Below are positions 36,402-48,106 of a stretch of 48,298 bases of DNA, in pieces; within the stretch, counting starts at the first letter, position 1; every line of letters starts with the position of its first letter. The position numbers and the translations under genes were made by a program. The notes below the pieces were generated by a model that was not told where the DNA came from, did no database searches, and saw only the letters and a list, made by a program, of their open reading frames with translations. The stretch is taken from assembly GCF_014697075.1 (NCBI RefSeq), contig NZ_JACJRE010000055.1, forward strand, positions 1 to 48,298, read 5' to 3'. This stretch comes from Tolypothrix sp. FACHB-123. Lineage in GTDB: Bacteria > Cyanobacteriota > Cyanobacteriia > Cyanobacteriales > Nostocaceae.

Positions 36402-37108
36402 CTTGAGAATTTTGTGGTGGAGATTTCAAATTTAGGAGCCACTGTCAGATTGATCGGGCTGACATGAAGTGGCGAACTTTACTTTAATAAATTGGCGATT
36501 AGGGAGGAATAAACACACAAAAAGCGCAATATATAGCGATGTATTTACTGCCTGAGAAAAGGGGCTAGGGGCTAGAAACTAGGGACTAGGGACTAGGGTT
36601 GTGGATTTAATGCAAATGACAAGTGCTATATCCTACTTCATATCAAATATCGAAACATTATTGCCATGTATTAGCGTGTATCTGAAGTTGCAATTTAAAC
36701 TTAGTAATTGATTGTAATGCAACACATTACCTATTTTGTGAGATCCTCCTATAAGTCATGCTATCGCATACAGTTTAGCTTTCCCAACGACTCTAACTAT
36801 TGCTGAAAATACTCAAGAGGCTCTCAAAAATAATCAACATTGGATTTGTTAATCAATTTTCAGATGAGTTTGTTAACAGATAAATCTGCTACTTCCATAA
36901 GATGGAGATTACTGAACAAACAGCTATTTATGCTATGAGTTTGTTTGTGGAAGTAAGAAGTAATAGAAATTACTTCTCAATCATTATGGGCGATCGCAAT
37001 GCCTGAATCTGCGAGTCTTGACTGAAAATCAGATAACTCAGACAATAAATTTTTAGCCCCAGGCATTGCTTCACCCTTAACTGTGCGATCTGAATTATTT
37101 TTCGATAA
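36402..37108. other. Intergenic region upstream of clpB, downstream of gloA
   Basis: About 700 bp. A hairpin pairs GCCACTGTCAG (36438-36448) with CTGAC (36459-36463) and AGTGGC (36468-36473), 37-72 bp upstream of the clpB start. AGGGGCTAG/AGGGACTAG heptamers lie at 36558-36600. From 37108 back to 36977 the gloA frame stays open past its stop. The rest is AT-rich and shows no gene. No CIRCE element was seen. Confidence 0.5.
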
Positions 37109-37540
37109 TTACTGCGTCACCAATGTTTGTGATTCCTGTTTTGTCTCGCTTCCCTGAGTACCCAATTGAATCAGTTCAACCTTATACCCATCTGGATCTT
37201 CCACAAATGCAATTACGGTAGTACCGTGCTTCATTGGGCCTGGTTCCCGCACTACCTTACCGCCACGTTTTTTAATTTCTTCACAGGTTCCATAAATATC
37301 ATCTACGCCAAGGGCAATATGACCATAGGCATTACCTAAATCATACTTTTCCACTCCCCAGTTGTAAGTTAGTTCGAGAACTGTATGGTCACTTTCGTCG
37401 CCATAGCCGACAAAAGCTAAAGTAAATTTTCCATCTGGATAATCTTTTCGTCGCAGTAATTTCATTCCGAGGACTTCACTGTAGAATTTCAAAGACTCTT
37501 CAAGATTGCCCACCCGTAGCATTGTATGAAGTAAGCGCAT
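37109..37540 (-). CDS. gloA: Lactoylglutathione lyase (glyoxalase I)
   Basis: A 143-residue VOC-fold metalloenzyme that converts the hemithioacetal of methylglyoxal and glutathione to S-lactoylglutathione. Counting from the second ATG (37540), the metal ligands are H5, E56, H74 and E122, the same numbers as in E. coli GlxI, which uses nickel. This ATG has AGGAG seven bases upstream; the ATG at 37543 would leave only four. C-terminal residues after LIQLGTQ are a short polar tail. The neighbouring gene eno is divergent and glycolytic, which fits methylglyoxal detoxification. Confidence 0.95.
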   Translation of the reverse strand: MRLLHTMLRVGNLEESLKFYSEVLGMKLLRRKDYPDGKFTLAFVGYGDESDHTVLELTYNWGVEKYDLGNAYGHIALGVDDIYGTCEEIKKRGGKVVREPGPMKHGTTVIAFVEDPDGYKVELIQLGTQGSETKQESQTLVTQ

Positions 37541-39125
<1,585 letters not shown>

Positions 39126-39127
<2 letters not shown>

Positions 39128-39240
39128 GGGCTAGGGGCAGGGAGAATTTTAGATTTTAGATTTGCGATTTTGGATTCCAATCTAAAATCTAAAATCCAAA
39201 ATCCAAAATTTTTTTCAATGCCCCATGCCCAATGCCCCAT
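39126..39240. repeat. 115-bp composite repeat, copy B, filling the eno-argC gap
   Basis: An inverted copy of 25887-26001. It begins within the eno stop codon (39125-39127) and ends at the last base of the argC stop codon (39240 on the plus strand), so nothing but the repeat separates these convergent genes. It can fold through complementary AGATTTT/AAATCTA blocks around GGATTCC and may work as a bidirectional terminator. Confidence 0.9.
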
Positions 39241-40298
39241 TACGGATAAAACCCCAACTTAGGCAACCCTAAGGTTTCATCCCAACCCATCATGATGTTT
39301 AAACACTGAATCGCTTGACCCGCTTGCCCTTTAATTAGGTTATCGATTGCTGACATCACAATCACGCGCCTGGTACGCGGGTCAACTTCTATACCGATGT
39401 AACAGAGATTGCTGCCGCTTGCCCACTTAGTCTGCGGGTAGACGCCGCTTTCACAGATTTTAACCCAGGGAGCATTACGGTAAAAGGCATTATAAATTGT
39501 TACCATATCATCCCTGACAAGACCGGGATCGCGGAGTGTGGCATATACAGTAGCTAAAATTCCCCGCACCATTGGAATGAGATGGGGTGTAAATTGGACT
39601 GTTAGCTCATGTCCTGCCAAATCGCTACAAATTTGCTCAATTTCTGGGGTATGGCGATGACGAGCAACTCCATATGCAGCGAGGGAGTTATCTGCCTCCG
39701 CTAAGAGCATATTCATTTTGGCTTGTCGTCCCCCGCCAGAGGTACCAGATTTAGCGTCGATGATGGCGGTTTCGGGCACAATTAAGCCCTGCTTTAAGAG
39801 TGGTGAAAGTGCTAGGAGACTAGCTGTGGGATAGCAGCCAGGACAGCCAACAAGTTGTGCTTCGGCAATGCGATCGCGATAAAGTTCTGGTAATCCGTAG
39901 ACTGCTGAAGCTGCTATTTTTTGATCGCTTCTTTCTGTACCATACCAAGTGGTATAGGTTGCCAAATTTGTAAATCGGTAATCGGCACTGAGATCCAGTA
40001 CTTTAATCCCTTTTTCTATCAGTTTTGGCGTAATTTGGCAAGCCAGACCATTTGGTAAAGATAAAAATACTGCTTCACAGCGCTGGGCGATAATTTCTGG
40101 ATCTACCGCTTCGATTGGCAGGTTAACTGCATGAGCCAGATGGGGGTAGAGATCTGCAAAGGGTTTACCTGCACTACTCTCACCGCCTAAGTAAACTAGT
40201 TCGAGTTCTGGATGATCCATTAATAAGCGAACTAACTGTACTCCGCCATAGCCTGACGCGCCAACAATTCCAACTGGTACGCGTCCATTTTTGCCCAT
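39240..40298 (-). CDS. argC: N-acetyl-gamma-glutamyl-phosphate reductase
   Basis: A 352-residue NADPH enzyme of arginine synthesis that reduces N-acetylglutamyl phosphate to the semialdehyde. The Rossmann motif [17 protein letters not shown] opens the protein. The catalytic Cys155 lies in GCPGCYPTA, and [10 protein letters not shown] supplies the catalytic His region. The segment [12 protein letters not shown] is conserved. Length is typical of the type I form. ATG 40298 is the start. It converges with eno across the repeat. Confidence 0.97.
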   Translation of the reverse strand: MGKNGRVPVGIVGASGYGGVQLVRLLMDHPELELVYLGGESSAGKPFADLYPHLAHAVNLPIEAVDPEIIAQRCEAVFLSLPNGLACQITPKLIEKGIKVLDLSADYRFTNLATYTTWYGTERSDQKIAASAVYGLPELYRDRIAEAQLVGCPGCYPTASLLALSPLLKQGLIVPETAIIDAKSGTSGGGRQAKMNMLLAEADNSLAAYGVARHRHTPEIEQICSDLAGHELTVQFTPHLIPMVRGILATVYATLRDPGLVRDDMVTIYNAFYRNAPWVKICESGVYPQTKWASGSNLCYIGIEVDPRTRRVIVMSAIDNLIKGQAGQAIQCLNIMMGWDETLGLPKLGFYP

Positions 40299-40766
40299 AA
40301 TGATGAAATCCTTATCCGCTTTTGTTTAATTAGTTCTTAGCTATCAACTGATTGGTGACCAGATACGCAATGCGTAATTAGCCACGGACTTGAGCCAGAG
40401 TATTGATGGCTCCACACTTAATAGCAATGAGATTCTATGGTCTCACCAAAAGTCAGTTTTTGCGTTTTTTCTTCCCAGGGGTGGGAGTAGCAACTGCCCA
40501 CTGACTTAAGTAAATAAGAAATCAAAGATGGTGAAAATCTCATATTCACACAATCCCACACCTTTTATTGGTGGCATGAGCTTGACAGTATACTCCCGTT
40601 AAAGGCCTATTACTGCTGCATTTGAGTAATAAACCTTAATTTTAGAGCAGAAATTTTATCCATGTTATCGATTCATTGCCAATGTACTTCTATGCCTAAT
40701 AAACGAGCTACAATCTAAAAGAAGAAATTGTAAAAAAAATTTACTTTTGGTAGCTGGAATTACTCT
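40299..40766. other. Intergenic region between argC and ribBA
   Basis: A 468-bp divergent spacer that should hold both promoters. I looked for an FMN riboswitch ahead of ribBA and did not see the conserved core. A short inverted repeat CCCA-gggg-TGGG lies near 40477. No gene seen. Confidence 0.5.
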
Positions 40767-42572
40767 GTGTCAAAGCCTAAGACTAAACAGCAGTCACAAG
40801 CCACTCCTTTAAACTCTAGCGACCAGAGCGCTGGAATCGCTCCGCTAGAGCAAACTTTCGATCGCTCGCCTGAGTCGGAAAATGATGGCGCAGTCTCAGA
40901 CCATAACGGTACTAGTTCATCTTTTAAGTTTGATTCCATTGACGCGGCTTTAGCGGATTTAAAAGCCGGTCGGGTGATCGTCGTGGTAGATGACGAAAAT
41001 CGCGAAAACGAAGGCGATCTAATTTGTGCCGCCCAATTTGCAACACCGGATACAATCAATTTCATGGCGGTGGAAGCTAGGGGATTGATTTGTTTGGCAA
41101 TGACAGGCGATCGCCTCGATGAATTAGACTTACCGTTAATGGTGAGCAAGCTTACTGATACTAACCAGACAGCTTTTACCGTCAGCATTGACGCTGGGCC
41201 TCACTTGGGCGTCAGTACCGGGATCTCCGCCGACGACCGCGCCCGGACTATTCAAGTAGCCCTTAACCCAGCCACCAAACCTTTAGATTTACGTCGTCCC
41301 GGCCATATTTTCCCCATCCGTGCTAAAGAGGGTGGCGTACTCAAACGTGCGGGACATACAGAAGCGGCTGTAGACTTATCTCGATTAGCAGGGTTATATC
41401 CAGCTGGGGTTATTTGTGAAATCCAAAACCCCGATGGTTCAATGGCGCGGTTACCCCAGCTCATTGAGTATGCTCGCAGTCACAATCTGAAAATTATTAG
41501 TATTGCTGACTTAATTAGTTATCGCCTCCAGCACGATCGCTTAGTTACCCGCGAAAGCATTGCTGAGTTACCTACCCAGTTCGGTCACTTTAAAATCTAT
41601 GCTTACCGCCACACCCTCGATAATTGCGAACACGTAGCCATTGTCAAGGGCGATCCCGCCAGCTTCAAAGACCAGGAAGTGATGGTGCGGATGCACTCAG
41701 AATGTTTAACGGGTGACGCTTTAGGTTCTTTGCGCTGCGACTGTCGAATGCAATTGCAAGCTGCATTAAAGATGATTGAAGCGGCTGGACAAGGTGTTGT
41801 CGTATACCTGCGTCAAGAAGGGCGAGGAATTGGTTTAATTAACAAACTCAAAGCCTATTCCTTACAAGATATGGGTTTGGATACAGTAGAAGCCAACGAA
41901 CGCTTAGGATTTGCGGCTGACCTGCGAGATTATGGTATGGGTGCGCAAATGCTCATGGATTTGGGTATCAAAAAAATCCGCTTGATTACCAATAATCCCC
42001 GGAAAATTGCGGGCGTTAAAGGCTATGGTTTGGAAGTAGTCGATCGCGTTCCGTTATTGATTGAGGCTAATGACTACAATTCTTACTACCTAGCCACCAA
42101 AGCACAGAAACTAGGTCACATGCTGCTGCAAACTTATTTAGTCACAGTAGCAATTCATTGGCAAGACGATCCCGAATCAGTGACGCAACGCTATGAACGC
42201 CTAGAAAAAATTCGCAATTTGGCAAAAAATCATCACTTATTGCTACAAGAAGAAGCGCGACCATTAGCGATCGCTCTTTTTGATAAACCATCCTTAACAG
42301 TACACTTAGGTTTTGACCAACCGAAAGTAGCTGCTAGCGATTGGTATCAGCAAAAAAATCATCCTTATCTCCAAGCAATCGGGCAAATTCTCGACCATTT
42401 AGTGAGTTTACCGGAAATCCAAAAACTCGAATTCCTGATTTCTGTCGGTAACGATCCGCTAACCAACCTACAAGTTCAACTAGATCGCCAGACCTTTGCA
42501 GATGGTACAGTACCCTCGGCAATTTGCGATCGCTTAGAAACTCAGCAAATCTATAGCTTTAGTAATTCGTAA
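40767..42572 (+). CDS. ribBA: Bifunctional riboflavin biosynthesis protein RibBA
   Basis: A 601-residue fusion. The RibB half (about residues 55-255) makes 3,4-dihydroxy-2-butanone 4-phosphate from ribulose 5-phosphate and has [14 protein letters not shown] and RPGHIFPI with [11 protein letters not shown]. The RibA half (about 265-435) is GTP cyclohydrolase II with the zinc cysteines in [20 protein letters not shown], the motif RQEGRGIGL and NNPRKI. Residues 1-50 are a Ser/Thr-rich leader. The last 150 residues are an extension often found in cyanobacterial RibBA with no assigned role. The start is GTG 40767. Confidence 0.96.
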   Translation: MSKPKTKQQSQATPLNSSDQSAGIAPLEQTFDRSPESENDGAVSDHNGTSSSFKFDSIDAALADLKAGRVIVVVDDENRENEGDLICAAQFATPDTINFMAVEARGLICLAMTGDRLDELDLPLMVSKLTDTNQTAFTVSIDAGPHLGVSTGISADDRARTIQVALNPATKPLDLRRPGHIFPIRAKEGGVLKRAGHTEAAVDLSRLAGLYPAGVICEIQNPDGSMARLPQLIEYARSHNLKIISIADLISYRLQHDRLVTRESIAELPTQFGHFKIYAYRHTLDNCEHVAIVKGDPASFKDQEVMVRMHSECLTGDALGSLRCDCRMQLQAALKMIEAAGQGVVVYLRQEGRGIGLINKLKAYSLQDMGLDTVEANERLGFAADLRDYGMGAQMLMDLGIKKIRLITNNPRKIAGVKGYGLEVVDRVPLLIEANDYNSYYLATKAQKLGHMLLQTYLVTVAIHWQDDPESVTQRYERLEKIRNLAKNHHLLLQEEARPLAIALFDKPSLTVHLGFDQPKVAASDWYQQKNHPYLQAIGQILDHLVSLPEIQKLEFLISVGNDPLTNLQVQLDRQTFADGTVPSAICDRLETQQIYSFSNS

Positions 42573-42690
42573 TTATTAAATACAAGATACCCGAATAGTT
42601 AATAATTCAGGTATCTCAAGTCTATTGATTTTTATTCATCAAATAAGACATTTTTAACCTGAACAAAAATTCTCTTCTTCTCTCTGTGTC

Positions 42691-42734
42691 ACGCCAGTTG
42701 CTACAACGCGGGGAACCCGCGCAACGCACTGGCT
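42691..42734. mobile_element. 44-bp palindromic insertion in a CTCTGTG repeat
   Basis: GCCAGT (42693-42698) and ACTGGC (42728-42733) bound the element, and an ACGCGGG/CCCGCG pair forms its centre. It interrupts a CTCTGTGTC...CTCTGCGCCTCTGTGGTT stretch whose uninterrupted relative is at 33583-33611. A small non-autonomous palindrome is the simplest reading; no transposase is present. Confidence 0.6.
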
Positions 42735-42790
42735 CCTCTGCGCCTCTGTGGTTCAATAAAATATCTTGTCTAATAATTACGAATTATCAA

Positions 42791-43645
42791 TTACGAAATA
42801 CTTTGACGGTAATTATGAAGTAAATAGAAGAACTTATTAAAATCAAAACTGAGCGGGTCAACTCTTTGTCCTGAAAGGTCTACAGCTTGATGAGTTGTGA
42901 TGCGATCGTCAGGAACTTGACTTTGAGCAATTAACCAAGCCAGAGAATAATATTGTGCATCCGTGTAGCCACTGTGCGATTGGATGCGATTATTTCCCCA
43001 AGCTTCTGGCGGTGTTTCTAACGAAACATGATAGGCAAAATTATTCACCGATGCTGGTAAGTTCGGGTTAGTCTTCACAGTTTCCAAACCATCAGTTCCC
43101 TGAAATACCGAATTACCTGCACCAAAAGCGCGCTTTTCAGGTGGGATGAGATAAACTACCGTCCCATCTCGCCTAATTAAAGTGTGATAACTAGCTTGGA
43201 TATTTTCGTTATCATGAGGTGTTTGAAAAAAGTTAATTGCGCTTGAGGCAGAATTACTAGTTTCATGTAGCACTATAATCGGCTGATTGCGTACTACAGT
43301 ACCATAAATATCTTTGGCGTATCTTTCACCGTAGTTACTTGGATTTACAGGTCGGACTTCATACCGAGGTTTATATTTAGTAAAAGCTGCTGTGGTCTTA
43401 TATCTAGCTAGAGGCGGACTTTTCTTCACCCGTGATTTCAGCAAATCCTTTTGGGAATCAAGCTCCTGAGTCTTTGCTGATTGTAATTGTGCTTTGGGAT
43501 ACTCACTCCACGATGTAATCTGTGACATTGCGGTGGCGGTATCGTTCTGTGGTTTGGTGGATTTTCCAGCAAACAGCGCCAAAATTAGAGTGGCGAACAA
43601 TAGGCAAATTAGCATGACCTTAGTAGCCCATTCTCTAAATCTCAT
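42791..43645 (-). CDS. N-acetylmuramoyl-L-alanine amidase (Amidase_2/PGRP type)
   Basis: A 284-residue exported zinc amidase that cuts the bond between muramic acid and the stem peptide of peptidoglycan. The N-terminus has a hydrophobic signal or anchor (MLICLLFATLILALFAG). A polar linker follows to about residue 115, then the catalytic domain with PIIVLHETS (H127), SYHTLIRRDG (H154), THQAVD (H252) and RVDPLSFD (D263). These fit the His/His/Asp zinc site of AmpD-like enzymes. A role in cell wall turnover or septal peptidoglycan remodelling is inferred. The start is ATG 43645. Confidence 0.88.
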   Translation of the reverse strand: MRFREWATKVMLICLLFATLILALFAGKSTKPQNDTATAMSQITSWSEYPKAQLQSAKTQELDSQKDLLKSRVKKSPPLARYKTTAAFTKYKPRYEVRPVNPSNYGERYAKDIYGTVVRNQPIIVLHETSNSASSAINFFQTPHDNENIQASYHTLIRRDGTVVYLIPPEKRAFGAGNSVFQGTDGLETVKTNPNLPASVNNFAYHVSLETPPEAWGNNRIQSHSGYTDAQYYSLAWLIAQSQVPDDRITTHQAVDLSGQRVDPLSFDFNKFFYLLHNYRQSIS

Positions 43646-43912
43646 TTTTTTATACTTATAAAACAGCTAATAGTAATTTTAATATCTTCAATTTAGGGAA
43701 AACTAGGTTACTAGTATACTTGTTAAACTTCCGTAATTTTGTTAAGCCAGGGTGATATTGTTTTTGAGTCAGGATTTTAGAGAGTGGCTGAGTACAGCTT
43801 TACATAAAATTGTGGCTGATTGAGGGTGGAAATTTAAACGCATAGGCTCGCAAAGGTAAGCGCGGAGGTACGCAGAGAATGAGGTAAGAGTTAATAAAAT
43901 GTTGTATTTAGA

Positions 43913-44632
43913 TTAGAAGACCAATTGCTCAACTAATAGAAAAGCTAAAGCCGCACTCCCTAGAGGAACGGTTAAATTATCAATACCTAACAGGGAAACG
44001 GCTTCTAAAGCTGTAGCCACAACTGCTACTAACAGAGATATTACCCAAGTTTGCCAAATATTCCCTTGGACACCCAGCAAAATTAAACTACTGACAATAT
44101 AACTAACGAGGGTCATTGTCAAAGAACCTTCCCAGCTTTTTTGGGAGCCAAAAACCTTATATTTATGTTTACCAAAGCGCTGACCAATTAAAGCCGCTAA
44201 TCCATCTCCCCATGTCATCACCAAAATACCTAATGCTGCATATTGGGGTTGTTGCAAATACCAAAAGCAAGCAATGAGAATACCAAAACTGACAGAGTAA
44301 AAAAATGTCCCCAGACTTTGACGCCCAACACTATTAATTCCTGGGAGAATCGGCAAGCGGTAGGACAATAAGGTGACGGCGCTGGCTAAAATTGAAGCTG
44401 TAATGCCAAGACTGGCAGGAATATTTAACCACCAAGCCAGTAAAATCACATTACCAGTGCCAATATGCACTATCTTGCGGACAATTTCTGGATCTTTATG
44501 GGCGAGGCGATTAACTCCCCAGGCGATCGCTAAAATAAATAACACCCAAACCGCAACGATGGCAATTTGTAGCCATAAAGGAGAAATTGAGTCTAAAGCA
44601 GGAAAAGTATTCACCAAAGATATTACTAGCAA
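43913..44632 (-). CDS. Polyprenol/phytol kinase-like membrane protein
   Basis: A 239-residue integral membrane protein with about six or seven hydrophobic segments. The family signature is [20 protein letters not shown] followed by KSWEGSLTM, typical of the dolichol kinase/phytol kinase (VTE5/VTE6)/phosphatidate cytidylyltransferase-like group, which uses CTP. The early motif [19 protein letters not shown] is also typical. In cyanobacteria such proteins phosphorylate phytol or phytyl phosphate for tocopherol and chlorophyll salvage. The substrate cannot be told here. It is divergent from yidD with only 47 bp between the starts. Confidence 0.85.
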   Translation of the reverse strand: MLVISLVNTFPALDSISPLWLQIAIVAVWVLFILAIAWGVNRLAHKDPEIVRKIVHIGTGNVILLAWWLNIPASLGITASILASAVTLLSYRLPILPGINSVGRQSLGTFFYSVSFGILIACFWYLQQPQYAALGILVMTWGDGLAALIGQRFGKHKYKVFGSQKSWEGSLTMTLVSYIVSSLILLGVQGNIWQTWVISLLVAVVATALEAVSLLGIDNLTVPLGSAALAFLLVEQLVF

Positions 44633-44679
44633 GAAAAATTTCGGTCTTTATTTCTACTTTATTAGATTTGGTTGCCGCT

Positions 44680-44919
44680 ATGAAAATAATATTGATTTGG
44701 CTGATTCAGGGCTACAGAATGTTTATTTCACCCTTATTTCCCCCAACTTGTCGCTTTCAGCCGACTTGTTCTATGTACACTATCCAAGCAATTGAGAGAT
44801 TTGGTGCTGTACGGGGTTCGTGGATGGGAATTCGCCGCATCTTACGCTGTCATCCCTTTCATCCCGGTGGTTACGATCCAGTACCAGAGGTGGTTGAAAA
44901 AACCAAAGATTGCTGCTGA
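44680..44919 (+). CDS. yidD: Membrane protein insertion efficiency factor YidD
   Basis: A 79-residue YidD. It begins at ATG 44680 with [20 protein letters not shown], an amphipathic membrane-facing helix, followed by the conserved [19 protein letters not shown] and [14 protein letters not shown]. It is thought to help YidC-dependent insertion of membrane proteins. The frame is open further upstream but those residues overlap the divergent gene and are not family-like. A hairpin repeat follows 32 bp after the stop. Confidence 0.95.
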   Translation: MKIILIWLIQGYRMFISPLFPPTCRFQPTCSMYTIQAIERFGAVRGSWMGIRRILRCHPFHPGGYDPVPEVVEKTKDCC

Positions 44920-44950
44920 TGTTTTATTTGATGAATTTTGATTTGTTTCT

Positions 44951-44983
44951 AGATCCCTGACTTTTTCTAAAAGTCGGGGATCT
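44951..44983. terminator. Hairpin repeat after yidD
   Basis: AGATCCCTGACTTTT (44951-44965) pairs with AAAAGTCGGGGATCT (44969-44983) with a single U-G wobble. It is related to the palindrome at 502-534. It probably ends the yidD transcript. Heptameric AATCTAA repeats follow up to the ddpX start. Confidence 0.6.
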
Positions 44984-44998
44984 AACTAATCTAACTAG

Positions 44999-45035
44999 TA
45001 CTCTCAATCTAAAATCTAAAATCTAAAATCTAAAA
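44999..45035. repeat. AATCTAA heptamer array before the VanX gene
   Basis: Four or five copies of an ATCTAAA unit run from about 45006 to 45035, ending seven bases before the ATG at 45042. This is the same heptamer that makes up the palindromic block of the 115-bp repeat. Confidence 0.75.
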
Positions 45036-45041
45036 TTGCCA

Positions 45042-45758
45042 ATGAGACCCTATCATCAGATAGAAATCTGCGAATGTGGTGAACCGTTAGTAGAGATTCC
45101 TTTAAAATTATTTGCTGTGGAATCTCCCCATCCTTATGAAAAATTAGGCGCACCTTATGGGGTACATTCTCCCTATTATTTACGGCAGACTGTGGTAGAA
45201 AATTTAATTCAAGCGCAAAAGCATTTACAATTACTGCGTCCTCATTGGTACATTCAAATATTTGATGCTTATCGCCCGGTAGCTGTGCAGCAGTTTATGG
45301 TCGATTATAGTTTTGCACAAGCCTTAAATGAGAGGGGATTGACTGAAGCGGAGTTATCGCCAACCCAACGCCAAGAAATCTGGGAATTAGTTTATCAAAT
45401 TTGGGCGGCTCCTAGCTTAGATGAAAAAACGCCCCCACCTCATAGTACAGGTGCAGCCATAGATGTGACCCTGGTAAACGAGCAAGGACAAATTGTTGAT
45501 ATGGGTTCGCCGATTGATGAAATGTCAGCGCGATCGCTTCCTGATTACTATGCTAATAATCAAGATCCACAAGCACAGCAGTATCATACGCATCGTCAGT
45601 TATTACACAATGTCATGTTAAAAGCTGGTTTTCAACGCAACCCTAGAGAATGGTGGCATTTTTCTTTTGGCGATCAAATGTGGGCTTGGTTATCTAATCA
45701 ATCCAACCCAGAAAATTCTTTTAAAGCTTGCTATGGGCGGCTGAAAATAGATGCCTAA
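45042..45758 (+). CDS. D-alanyl-D-alanine dipeptidase (VanX/DdpX family)
   Basis: A 238-residue zinc peptidase that hydrolyses D-Ala-D-Ala. Zinc ligands fit HSTGAAIDVTL (H134, D141) and EWWHFSF (catalytic Glu203, ligand His206), with the conserved Arg in FDAYRP (R78). ATG 45042 is chosen over the TTG six bases earlier. No signal peptide is present, so the enzyme is cytoplasmic. In non-pathogenic bacteria this family recycles or salvages peptidoglycan dipeptide; there is no vanHA pair nearby, so a resistance role is not suggested. Confidence 0.92.
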   Translation: MRPYHQIEICECGEPLVEIPLKLFAVESPHPYEKLGAPYGVHSPYYLRQTVVENLIQAQKHLQLLRPHWYIQIFDAYRPVAVQQFMVDYSFAQALNERGLTEAELSPTQRQEIWELVYQIWAAPSLDEKTPPPHSTGAAIDVTLVNEQGQIVDMGSPIDEMSARSLPDYYANNQDPQAQQYHTHRQLLHNVMLKAGFQRNPREWWHFSFGDQMWAWLSNQSNPENSFKACYGRLKIDA

Positions 45759-45823
45759 TATTAGAAATTAAAAATCAATGTTTCTCTTCTGTGCTTCTGC
45801 ACTCTGCCTTTGTTCACTGATAA

Positions 45824-48106
45824 TTATTTTTGCAAAAGCGCGATCGCACAATGCATAATTTTAATTTCATTGACAATCCGCTCTAACTCTGTGGATAGGG
45901 TAGTTTGTTCGCGCACGGCTTGTAATGTGGGGGTTACAGCATGAGGATTTGTGGCTATTTCTGATATCCGCACTGTATGTAGCTGTTCAATTTCATTGTG
46001 AATTGCTTCAAGATAAATATCCAATTCTGGTAATGGTTGCGGTGGCTGTTGCTGTTGCAGTGCTTGGGCTAAGTTCTCTAAAACTTGGATAATCGCATCG
46101 GCTAATCGCCTAAGTTCAGTAAATTGATAATCGCCGCTAAATTCTCGCAGATGTTCGCCTAAAGTTGTCACTGAACTGAAAAAGGCGCGAATGTAAATCA
46201 TCAGCGTCATTACAGGTTCAACTTCGCCCTGAACGTGACGGGGTTCGCCAAATAATCTTTGCGCCGCCGCCTCAGCGTTGGCGTTCTCCAGTGCTGCTTG
46301 ATGGCGTAGGGTGTTAATAGAATTATCAGCAGCTTGTCGGGAATTGAGATAATTGGCAATGACTTGTTGAAAGTAGACAAGATTTGCACGTATGGTTTTT
46401 TCTAATTGGCTGGGGAGTTGCTGACGTTCCCAACTAGGAAAAAGCAGATAACTACCCAGCAGTACTAATATTCCCCCAGCGAGGGTATCAACAATCCGCA
46501 ATACTCCAATTTGCCAGCCACCTGTACTAATAACATTCAGTAACAGAATGATTACAGGAGTCTGCATCATGGTAAATAGGCTGTAGCTTAACGATCGCAC
46601 TGACATCGCCGTAAACATCAACAGCAAAATCCAAATTGCGATCGCTAAAGGATTCTTGATCAGCACAACCAGAGCAATACCAATTATCCCACCAATAAAT
46701 GTACCAAGGACACGTTGCACTGTTGTCTGGGTAGTTCCGCCAAAATTCGGTTTAAGTGCAACTATAGCCGTTAGCGTTACCCAATAGCCTGTGGGAAATT
46801 GCAATATTGAGGCTACTAATTCGGCAATTGTGGTAATTAATGCTAGGCGTAAGGCGTGACGAAACAAAACTGAATCAAAATTAAGATTATCCCGCAGCGT
46901 ATTTATCCAAGAAAAGCCCTCTGATGGCTGTGGAGGCGAAATTTCCCGGCAAATGTGGCTATGGCGTTTTCCTGTACTCAAATTAGCTACAATCTCAGCA
47001 TCGCTATGAAGCTGTTGAGTCAGCTTTGTCAGACTAGTTGCAATCTTCCGCAAGTTAACTAAATCCGCATATTCATCTGTGTGCAGATCGTTTGTCCGAT
47101 TAACAACTTGACTGCGCAATATTAACCATTGATGTTCTAATGCTTCAATCTTTCTATCCAAATCTCCCAGGTGAACTGAACTTCTACCTTTAACAATTGC
47201 TGTTGATAAAGTTTGCATTGCAATTGCTAACTCTGCCATTACTTGCCAAATTTCCGGCTGTAACCCAGAAAATAACGGACTTGGGGAAGCGATCGCCAAT
47301 AATTCTACCTCAGCCACCACAGAATTAATAATTTGGTTGGCATCCTCAATTAAAATTAGTAACTGATTGCCCCGTAAATTCACGGTTTTTTGTCTAGTCC
47401 ACACAGATGCCCAATTATTCCGCGCATCACTTAAATCTTGTGTCACAGTATCCTGCGCTTGCAAAAATTGTTTTGTCCAATTTTGCATATCTTCCGGATT
47501 TAACACTCTCTGGCTAGCTAATTCCACGAATTTACTCAATGAGAGGTAACATTTAGCAACAGACTCCATCACAGGTGTGTAAGGACGTATCGCCCACAAC
47601 CCTAAAGACAGCACCATTGCCCAAATTCCACCAGCTAGAGATAACAAACATTGCCATAACACAGCAGATAAATCGGGAAATGAAGCAAATTTTGCCAGCG
47701 CCACCACATACATAATCGAAATTACCAAGCTGACAGAAGCCGCCACACTGCCAAACAGCCCCGCTAAACCTGCAAGAAAGATGACAATGAATGTTGTGGG
47801 AAGTGCTAACCAAAGATTGCTGCTGACTAAATTGGCTAACAGGAACGCTACAGTTACCCCAATAGTTGCAGCTATCATCGCCGTGGCTTTTTGACGATAA
47901 GCACCGCCCACATCCACCATATTCACAAACATCGCCGCCATAACTGCGATCGCACTAGCTGCACCATGACCGGTTATAATTCCCACGGCAATCGGAACAC
48001 CTAGCGCCAAAATAGCCCGCAATCCGTAGACAAATGCTGGCTTACCTGGCTTGAGTTGAAACTGCTGTAACAGCCAACTAAGACAACCTAGATATGTAGA
48101 TGGCAT
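45824..48106 (-). CDS. FUSC-family inner membrane transporter
   Basis: A 760-residue protein with the layout of the fusaric acid resistance/aromatic exporter (YccS-like) family. A first cluster of about six membrane segments lies at residues 20-170 (ALGVPIAVGIITGHGAASAI near the start). A long soluble helical region follows (about 170-400). A second cluster (about 405-555) carries FPTGYWVTLTAIVALKPNFG and QRVLGTFIGGIIGIALVVLI, typical of the FUSC domain. A helical C-terminal tail (about 560-760) completes it. Substrate unknown. The start is ATG 48106 and the gene is complete. Confidence 0.85.
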   Translation of the reverse strand: MPSTYLGCLSWLLQQFQLKPGKPAFVYGLRAILALGVPIAVGIITGHGAASAIAVMAAMFVNMVDVGGAYRQKATAMIAATIGVTVAFLLANLVSSNLWLALPTTFIVIFLAGLAGLFGSVAASVSLVISIMYVVALAKFASFPDLSAVLWQCLLSLAGGIWAMVLSLGLWAIRPYTPVMESVAKCYLSLSKFVELASQRVLNPEDMQNWTKQFLQAQDTVTQDLSDARNNWASVWTRQKTVNLRGNQLLILIEDANQIINSVVAEVELLAIASPSPLFSGLQPEIWQVMAELAIAMQTLSTAIVKGRSSVHLGDLDRKIEALEHQWLILRSQVVNRTNDLHTDEYADLVNLRKIATSLTKLTQQLHSDAEIVANLSTGKRHSHICREISPPQPSEGFSWINTLRDNLNFDSVLFRHALRLALITTIAELVASILQFPTGYWVTLTAIVALKPNFGGTTQTTVQRVLGTFIGGIIGIALVVLIKNPLAIAIWILLLMFTAMSVRSLSYSLFTMMQTPVIILLLNVISTGGWQIGVLRIVDTLAGGILVLLGSYLLFPSWERQQLPSQLEKTIRANLVYFQQVIANYLNSRQAADNSINTLRHQAALENANAEAAAQRLFGEPRHVQGEVEPVMTLMIYIRAFFSSVTTLGEHLREFSGDYQFTELRRLADAIIQVLENLAQALQQQQPPQPLPELDIYLEAIHNEIEQLHTVRISEIATNPHAVTPTLQAVREQTTLSTELERIVNEIKIMHCAIALLQK

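Noticed and set aside
36402-36530. CIRCE/HrcA operator ahead of clpB
   Set aside because: No TTAGCACTC-N9-GAGTGCTAA-like sequence is present; only an unrelated hairpin.
40299-40766. FMN riboswitch ahead of ribBA
   Set aside because: The conserved core of the RFN element could not be found by eye.
45042-45758. VanX as part of a vancomycin resistance cluster
   Set aside because: No vanH, vanA or vanRS homologue is adjacent; the lone enzyme fits peptidoglycan recycling.
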